From Bacteroidaceae bacterium (GTDB lineage Bacteria; Bacteroidota; Bacteroidia; Bacteroidales; Bacteroidaceae): 49,609 bases of DNA. Position numbers and translations under genes: made by a program. The notes below the pieces were generated by a model. The model saw only the letters and a list, made by a program, of their open reading frames with translations. It was not told the DNA's origin and did not search any database. Shown here piece after piece: positions 44,716 through 49,609 of the stretch; positions within the stretch are counted from its first letter, which is position 1; every line of letters starts with the position of its first letter. The stretch is from assembly GCA_017503645.1 (NCBI GenBank), contig JAFVSR010000091.1:1-49609 (forward strand), in the 5' to 3' direction.

Positions 44716-47529
44716 ATGAAAAACAAATTTGTGAAATTGCTGTTGCTGTTGGTGGTAATCTGCCTGATTACACCCGCAATGGCACAGAAAGCAGGCGAGA
44801 GCCTCCCGCTGGACCCTGCCGTGAGGATGGGTAAACTGAAGAACGGGCTCACATACTACATCCGCCACAACGAGGAGCCCGAGAAGAAGGTTAATTTCTA
44901 CATTGCACAGAAGGTGGGCTCCATTCAGGAGGAGGAGAACCAGCGTGGTCTTGCGCACTTCCTGGAGCATATGTGCTTCAATGGTACAGAGCATTTCCCC
45001 GGCAAAAGCCTTATCAACTATTTGGAGAGCATTGGTGTGAAATTCGGTGTCGACCTCAATGCCTATACCTCTGTCGAAGAGACTGTTTATAACATAAACA
45101 ATGTGCCGGTGGAGAGAGAGGGTGCCATAGATTCTTGTCTATGGATATTGCGCGACTGGGCCGACGGCCTCACACTCGATGCTGAGGAGATAGACAAAGA
45201 ACGTGGCGTTATCCACGAGGAGTGGCGCCAGCGCACCACTGCAATGTCGCGTATGCTCGACCAGGTGCTGCCCATTGCATACCAGGGTGCAAAGTATGCC
45301 TACCGTATGCCCATAGGTATTATGGAGGTGGTAGATAACTTCCCCCACCAAGCACTGCGCGACTATTACGAAAAATGGTACCGCCCCGACCTGCAAGGTA
45401 TCATCGTTGTGGGCGACATTGACGTGGATGACGTGGAGAAGAAGATAAAAAAGATATTCAAAGGCATAAAGAAGCAGAAAAACGCTGCCGAGCGCATATA
45501 TTACCCCGTGTCGGACAACGAGGAGATGATTTTTGCACAGGGAACAGACAAGGAGCAGAAAAACTATGCATTGCAGCTTTACTTCAAGCACGATGCAACA
45601 CCACGCGAGCTTGCAAATACCAAAGAGGAGGTTTACAAAAATTTTGTAAGAGGCGTGGCAATGTCTTTGCTCAACAACCGCTTTACCGAGATTGCCGTTA
45701 AGGACAATCCTCCCTTCCTGGGAGCATCGGCAACAAACGGTTCATTCATACTGTCGAGCACAAAGGATGCCTTCTCGGTGTCGGTTATGTGTAAGACCGA
45801 CAAGATAAACGAGGCGATTCCCTTTGCCTTCTGTGAGGTGGAGCGCGCACGCCGTTTCGGTTTCACCCAGAGCGAGCTTGACCGCCGCAAGGCATCGATG
45901 CTTGCAGGTACCGAAAAACGATATGCCGAAAGAAATAAGATAAACAACGACGAGTATGTCAATGATTATGTGAGCCATTTCCTCAACAACACCAGCGCTA
46001 TGTCGCCCGAATATGAGTATGAGTTCTCAAAGGAGATGATGAATCGCATAACCCTTGAAGAGGTAAACGCCGTGATACCCGCCCTTTATACCAAGAACAA
46101 TAGAGTGGCAGTGTCGCTTGCGCCTGCAAACGATTCCATAACATACCCCGGCAAAGAGCAGATTGAGATGTTGCTTGCAGCAATAGAGGCTGCACCCCTC
46201 ACTCCTTATGTGGATGACACTAACGATGCTCCTTTGCTCAAAACAGTTCCCGAGGGCGGCAAGGTAATAGCTACCGAAGAGGGTATGTGGGGCTCTACCG
46301 TATGGACCTTGTCGAACGACATAAAGGTAATTGTGAAGCCCACAGACTACAAGGCCGACGAGATAACAATGACAGGAATAAGCTATGGCGGAACCAGCCG
46401 TTACCCCGACAGCGACCGCGTGAACCTGTCGATGTTTGGCGCGGTGGTATCTCTTGGCGGTGCAGGTTCATTCGACCTTATGCAGCTGAGCAAGAAACTT
46501 GCAGGAAGCACAGCCGCCGCGAGCGTAAGCGCCAGTGCATTCCACGACAGAATTTCCGGTTCTTGCTCACCCAAGGATTTGGAGGAGATGTTCCAGTTGA
46601 TGTATTTGAAATACACATCGCCCCGCAAGGATACCGCGGCATTGGCAAGTTTCATCTCACGTCAGAAGAGCTCTTTGCGCACCCGCAACATAGACCCCAA
46701 CACTGCACTTGGCGACAGCATAAACATAGCGCTCTACTGCGGTCATCCGCGTATGCGCCCCATACTCGAGGCCGATATCGATAGTATGAACTACGACCGC
46801 ATCATCGAAATCTACAAGGACCGCACGAGCGATGCAAGCGATTTCACATTTGTCTTTGTGGGCAATATTGACCTGGAGGTATTGAAACCCCTTGTTGAAA
46901 AATACATTGGCGGCCTGCCTGCTAACGGAAGGAAAGAGGAGTTGTATGACAACAAGATAACCACTCGCAAGGGCGTTTACCGAAACAATTTCGCAAGAAA
47001 GATGGAAACACCCACAGGTACCGAGGTAATCTTCTATTCAGGCGATATAGAGGCCAACCAGCGCAACGCCATCCTTATGAGTTTTGTGCAGCAGATTATG
47101 GATATGGTATATCTTACCGAGGTGCGTGAAAAAGAGGGTGGTACTTATGGTGTAGGTGTGCAGGGTAGCATAGACCATCTGCCTCGCGGCAAATTCAGTT
47201 TGGCCATCCAGTTTAATATGTCGCCCGAACGTCGTGAGGAGCTCACAGCCATTGTCATTCGCGAGCTCGAAAAGGTTGCCAAAGAGGGCCCGCTCGAGGA
47301 GCACGTTGAGAAGGTGCGCAGTTATATGCTCAAGAGCTTCGACGAACAGGTGAAAGCAAATGCAGCCTGGAGCAACTGGCTTATGCAGTACTATTTCTAT
47401 GGCAAAGATTATTACAGCAACAACATAGATATTCTCAAAAGCATAACAAAAGAGGAGATTAGAGATTTCCTCGCCGGCCTTTTGAAACAGGGCAACTTCA
47501 TTGAGGTGAGTATGGTGCCCGAACAGTAA
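44716..47529 (+). CDS. M16 family metallopeptidase (pitrilysin-like), periplasmic
   Basis: 937 aa. A signal peptide (MKNKFVKLLLLLVVICLITPAMAQ) precedes the catalytic M16 domain with the inverted zinc motif HFLEH (His81, Glu84, His85, in RGLAHFLEHMCFNG). An M16C-type middle region follows, then a second, inactive M16 half that lacks HxxEH, giving the usual clamshell. It degrades peptides in the periplasm. It is monocistronic with a strong downstream terminator. The length matches Bacteroidota homologues. Confidence 0.95.
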   Translation: MKNKFVKLLLLLVVICLITPAMAQKAGESLPLDPAVRMGKLKNGLTYYIRHNEEPEKKVNFYIAQKVGSIQEEENQRGLAHFLEHMCFNGTEHFPGKSLINYLESIGVKFGVDLNAYTSVEETVYNINNVPVEREGAIDSCLWILRDWADGLTLDAEEIDKERGVIHEEWRQRTTAMSRMLDQVLPIAYQGAKYAYRMPIGIMEVVDNFPHQALRDYYEKWYRPDLQGIIVVGDIDVDDVEKKIKKIFKGIKKQKNAAERIYYPVSDNEEMIFAQGTDKEQKNYALQLYFKHDATPRELANTKEEVYKNFVRGVAMSLLNNRFTEIAVKDNPPFLGASATNGSFILSSTKDAFSVSVMCKTDKINEAIPFAFCEVERARRFGFTQSELDRRKASMLAGTEKRYAERNKINNDEYVNDYVSHFLNNTSAMSPEYEYEFSKEMMNRITLEEVNAVIPALYTKNNRVAVSLAPANDSITYPGKEQIEMLLAAIEAAPLTPYVDDTNDAPLLKTVPEGGKVIATEEGMWGSTVWTLSNDIKVIVKPTDYKADEITMTGISYGGTSRYPDSDRVNLSMFGAVVSLGGAGSFDLMQLSKKLAGSTAAASVSASAFHDRISGSCSPKDLEEMFQLMYLKYTSPRKDTAALASFISRQKSSLRTRNIDPNTALGDSINIALYCGHPRMRPILEADIDSMNYDRIIEIYKDRTSDASDFTFVFVGNIDLEVLKPLVEKYIGGLPANGRKEELYDNKITTRKGVYRNNFARKMETPTGTEVIFYSGDIEANQRNAILMSFVQQIMDMVYLTEVREKEGGTYGVGVQGSIDHLPRGKFSLAIQFNMSPERREELTAIVIRELEKVAKEGPLEEHVEKVRSYMLKSFDEQVKANAAWSNWLMQYYFYGKDYYSNNIDILKSITKEEIRDFLAGLLKQGNFIEVSMVPEQ

Positions 47530-47545
47530 ATAGATATATTTTCAA

Positions 47546-47585
47546 TAACACGAGCGGCAAAAAATCATTTTTGCCGCTCGTGTTA
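47546..47585. terminator. Bidirectional terminator between M16 peptidase and barrel genes
   Basis: An 18-bp perfect stem (47546-47563 with 47568-47585) with a 4-nt loop and A/T runs. It serves both convergent genes. Confidence 0.9.
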
Positions 47586-47587
47586 TA

Positions 47588-48208
47588 TTAAAATGCAAGA
47601 CCAAACCTCAAACCGAAGTTGTTCAGATTACTTTGATCGTAGCTCATTATACTACATTTGTTTGTTGCGAAACTATAGTACATTGCAAAGTGGAAACCAA
47701 CGCTGTTGGCCCAGGGATAGAAATTGAAACCCACCTCGGGTTGCATATAAAAGCCCCATACCTTCTCGCGGTTCATAAAGATATAGTAGTAGTTACTGAA
47801 TTCGGCATAGCAAGCGCCTAATTTCATACCTACATAGGGCTGGAAATCGTCCTCGATAAAACGATAGCGGGCAAGCACACCGAAGGGCAGAGTGAACATC
47901 TGGTGCTGCTGGTCGGTGTTTATCGCCTGGTTGCCACCAAGATTTATTGTGCGGCGCGACAGATATTCGTTGTTGGTGTGGAAATTCATGAAACCGCCCA
48001 CCGCTATGTCCGGTGATACATAGTACCCGCCTTCGAAATTCATACCCCAACCGCTTGCTACATTGGAAAAGTGGTTGCTTATGGGGATGTTAAACTGCCA
48101 ATCGACATTGTAATAGGTGTCGAGCGATACCTGTGCTTTACTTGTAGAAGGCACTCCAAGCAAAAGGGCTGCTGCGGCAGCAATGAATAATTTACAAATC
48201 CGTTTCAT
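47588..48208 (-). CDS. Outer membrane beta-barrel protein
   Basis: 206 aa. A signal peptide (MKRICKLFIAAAAALLLGVPSTSKAQ) then alternating amphipathic strands with aromatic girdles (WGMNFEGGYYVSP, GVLARYRFIED, YVGMKLGACYAEF) ending in FGLRFGLAF, a C-terminal Phe typical of barrels. About eight strands fit the length (OmpA/OmpW-like size). The function is unknown. It is the last of three minus-strand envelope genes, 23 nt after the DUF4136 gene. Confidence 0.85.
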   Translation of the reverse strand: MKRICKLFIAAAAALLLGVPSTSKAQVSLDTYYNVDWQFNIPISNHFSNVASGWGMNFEGGYYVSPDIAVGGFMNFHTNNEYLSRRTINLGGNQAINTDQQHQMFTLPFGVLARYRFIEDDFQPYVGMKLGACYAEFSNYYYIFMNREKVWGFYMQPEVGFNFYPWANSVGFHFAMYYSFATNKCSIMSYDQSNLNNFGLRFGLAF

Positions 48209-48231
48209 ACTGGTAAAATTTTAGAAAGTGG

Positions 48232-48849
48232 CTATTTCTTCAGATAGGGCGACTGCTCAAAGGCCTGGTTTATGGCAGCCATAGTGCGCGAATAACTCAA
48301 ATTGTTGCCGTTGAGCAGACCGCATATATAAGCATTCCATACAATGGTGAGTTTATCGCTGCCATACGGTGCTTTGGTATTTACCAATTCGCCTATTATA
48401 GAGCCGGTGCTATAGGCATAATAGAAATTGAAAGGGTAGTACCAACCCCAACCGCCCCAATTCCAGTAGCCGGGATAGCTGTTCCACCACGGTCCTACAC
48501 TGTTATTGAAATAGTAGGTGGTATTTATATAACTCAATTGGAACACTACATCGGCCTCTTCGCCCGACGCTGCCTGGGTATAACCGCAGGAGATGAAATT
48601 GTCGTTGTAGGCATTTACTATCTTTTGCGAGTTTTCGTTCTTCCAATATTTGGGCTTGTCCGTTTGGTTATCTATTATGAGTATGCTGTCTATCACATAG
48701 AAACTGTTTATCTTGCCGAAATCGGTATTGCTGTCGTAATTGGTGAGCACAAGATAATCGTTATCGAGTTTGTCTGTGTCGGGGTCCTTCTCGCAGGAGC
48801 ATAACAATGCCACAATGACAAACAGAGGGAGCATTATAAACTTTTTCAT
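48232..48849 (-). CDS. DUF4136 family lipoprotein
   Basis: 205 aa. Signal sequence with lipobox LLCSC (Cys19), then the DUF4136 pattern: DYLVLTNYDSNTDFGKINSFYV, a GYTQAASGEEADVVFQLSY block, and a Trp/Tyr-rich loop (WWNSYPGYWNWGGWGWYYPF). The family occurs widely in Bacteroidota envelopes; the activity is not known. It sits 26 nt after the NlpE-like gene on the same strand. Confidence 0.88.
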   Translation of the reverse strand: MKKFIMLPLFVIVALLCSCEKDPDTDKLDNDYLVLTNYDSNTDFGKINSFYVIDSILIIDNQTDKPKYWKNENSQKIVNAYNDNFISCGYTQAASGEEADVVFQLSYINTTYYFNNSVGPWWNSYPGYWNWGGWGWYYPFNFYYAYSTGSIIGELVNTKAPYGSDKLTIVWNAYICGLLNGNNLSYSRTMAAINQAFEQSPYLKK

Positions 48850-48875
48850 AACTCAAAAGTATTAAGGGGTTAGTT

Positions 48876-49364
48876 TTATTGTTTTTTGGGAACAAGTTTA
48901 TGGGCCGGGTTCATCGATGCCGGCTTCATCTTGCTGTCGAGTTTCACAAGGGAGCTGTCGGGCGAGAGCATAAGGTTCATCTTGGGATTCCCGTTGGCCG
49001 ATACAAGTTCGTAGATGATTGCAGTGCTGTCGGTGGGCATACCAATCATTACCATCACCTCGCCATTGTCGGTTTCGTCGGCAAGGGCCTCATTCACATA
49101 GTCGGTGGTGATGGTGTATGTGCCATCTTCGTTAAGGCTCACGGTCTGTATGGTGAGCAGCACATCGCCAATGTTGCCATTGGTCATCGGGAGGGTTCCT
49201 TCGTAGATGAAGGTTTGTGCATCGGCAATAGTGGAGTCGTTAACCATATACAGGCTGTCGCTCTCAATCATAATGCCTTGGGGCTTGTTACAGTTACCAC
49301 ACGAATTACACGATGCGAATAGCAGCACTGCTGCCACCGCGGTTAATGGAATCAGCTTTTTCAT
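48876..49364 (-). CDS. NlpE-like lipoprotein
   Basis: 162 aa. Lipobox LLFASC (Cys19) is followed by a Cys-rich start (CNSCGNC) and an NlpE N-terminal-type beta-barrel domain: YEGTLPMTNG, DVLLTIQTVSLNEDGTYTIT in parts, and the closing strand NLMLSPDSSLVKLD. In E. coli NlpE senses copper or surface contact via Cpx; no Cpx genes are present here, so only the fold is claimed. First gene of the three-gene minus-strand envelope unit. 245 bp to the window end hold no gene. Confidence 0.82.
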   Translation of the reverse strand: MKKLIPLTAVAAVLLFASCNSCGNCNKPQGIMIESDSLYMVNDSTIADAQTFIYEGTLPMTNGNIGDVLLTIQTVSLNEDGTYTITTDYVNEALADETDNGEVMVMIGMPTDSTAIIYELVSANGNPKMNLMLSPDSSLVKLDSKMKPASMNPAHKLVPKKQ

Positions 49365-49609
49365 TGTTTCTCGTTTTTAGGGTTATTTGGCAAATTAACA
49401 CGCAGCGGGGCAGGGTGGTTGTCTGTTTTTGGTTTAAGTTTTGAAATAAATGTTTATATATGAAAAAAGAAGATGACTAAAAAGTGTATTTTTGCGTTAC
49501 GCTTGCCTTCAAAATCCTCATTTACGCTTAGTAAACTGCGGTTTTTCAGGCTGCGCAAGCCTTAAACTACATCTTTTTATTCATCTCCATACAATATGAG
49601 GCTGCTAAA

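Noticed and set aside
49487-49494. A plus-strand TATTTTTG near the right end
   Set aside because: It matches the -7 consensus, but there is no -33 at the proper distance and the downstream gene is outside the window.

Overview
The window is chromosomal DNA of an uncultured or unidentified member of the order Bacteroidales (Bacteroidota). The evidence is direct: a complete Bacteroides aerotolerance (bat) operon, several promoters of the Bacteroidota type (TTTG, 19-20 bp, TAnnTTTG), weak or absent Shine-Dalgarno sequences, a BspA-type leucine-rich repeat protein, a DUF4136 lipoprotein and a Bacteroidota-type HU protein carrying a LysM domain. Species cannot be told from the sequence alone.

Layout. 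1-5.2 kb: tRNA-Arg(ACG) and a patatin/beta-barrel protein on the minus strand, then a membrane pyrophosphatase (hppA) and a tiny winged-helix protein. 5.3-9.4 kb: C_GCAxxG_C_C protein and Dcp peptidase (minus), then a queuosine-precursor transporter overlapping a radical SAM gene with a non-canonical cysteine motif. 9.4-14.0 kb: a pstB remnant without Walker A, ettA, a PLP aminotransferase and a membrane protein. 14.0-18.6 kb: GH20 hexosaminidase, a 44-bp tandem repeat, and an AsmA-like gene. 18.6-22.3 kb: a small island flanked by two copies of the last 333 bp of the asmA-like gene. It holds an NMN-adenylyltransferase-NADAR fusion, a second NADAR protein and an NrtR-type Nudix regulator under a strong promoter bracketed by two identical palindromes, then a possible caspase/CHAT-like protein. 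22.4-28.8 kb: an A+T-rich accessory region with a RiPP operon (45-aa Cys-rich precursor, PqqD-radical SAM-SPASM maturase, BspA-like LRR protein) and a divergent putative regulator. 29.0-34.7 kb: lepA, ftsY, rimO, an HU gene and an HU-TM-LysM gene. 34.8-43.9 kb: moxR, DUF58, a membrane protein, batA, batB, batC, batD, batE and a degenerate PAP2 protein. 44.0-49.4 kb: ProX-type deacylase, M16 peptidase, and a minus-strand set of envelope proteins (NlpE-like, DUF4136, beta-barrel).

The most unusual parts are the two accessory modules. The first looks like a self-regulated NAD/ADP-ribose cassette that arrived by recombination at the 3' end of asmA. The second looks like a compact, apparently transporterless RiPP locus with a surface LRR protein as its third gene. 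A short dispersed intergenic repeat (five copies) and a minisatellite mark several intergenic regions. The rest is ordinary core genome.
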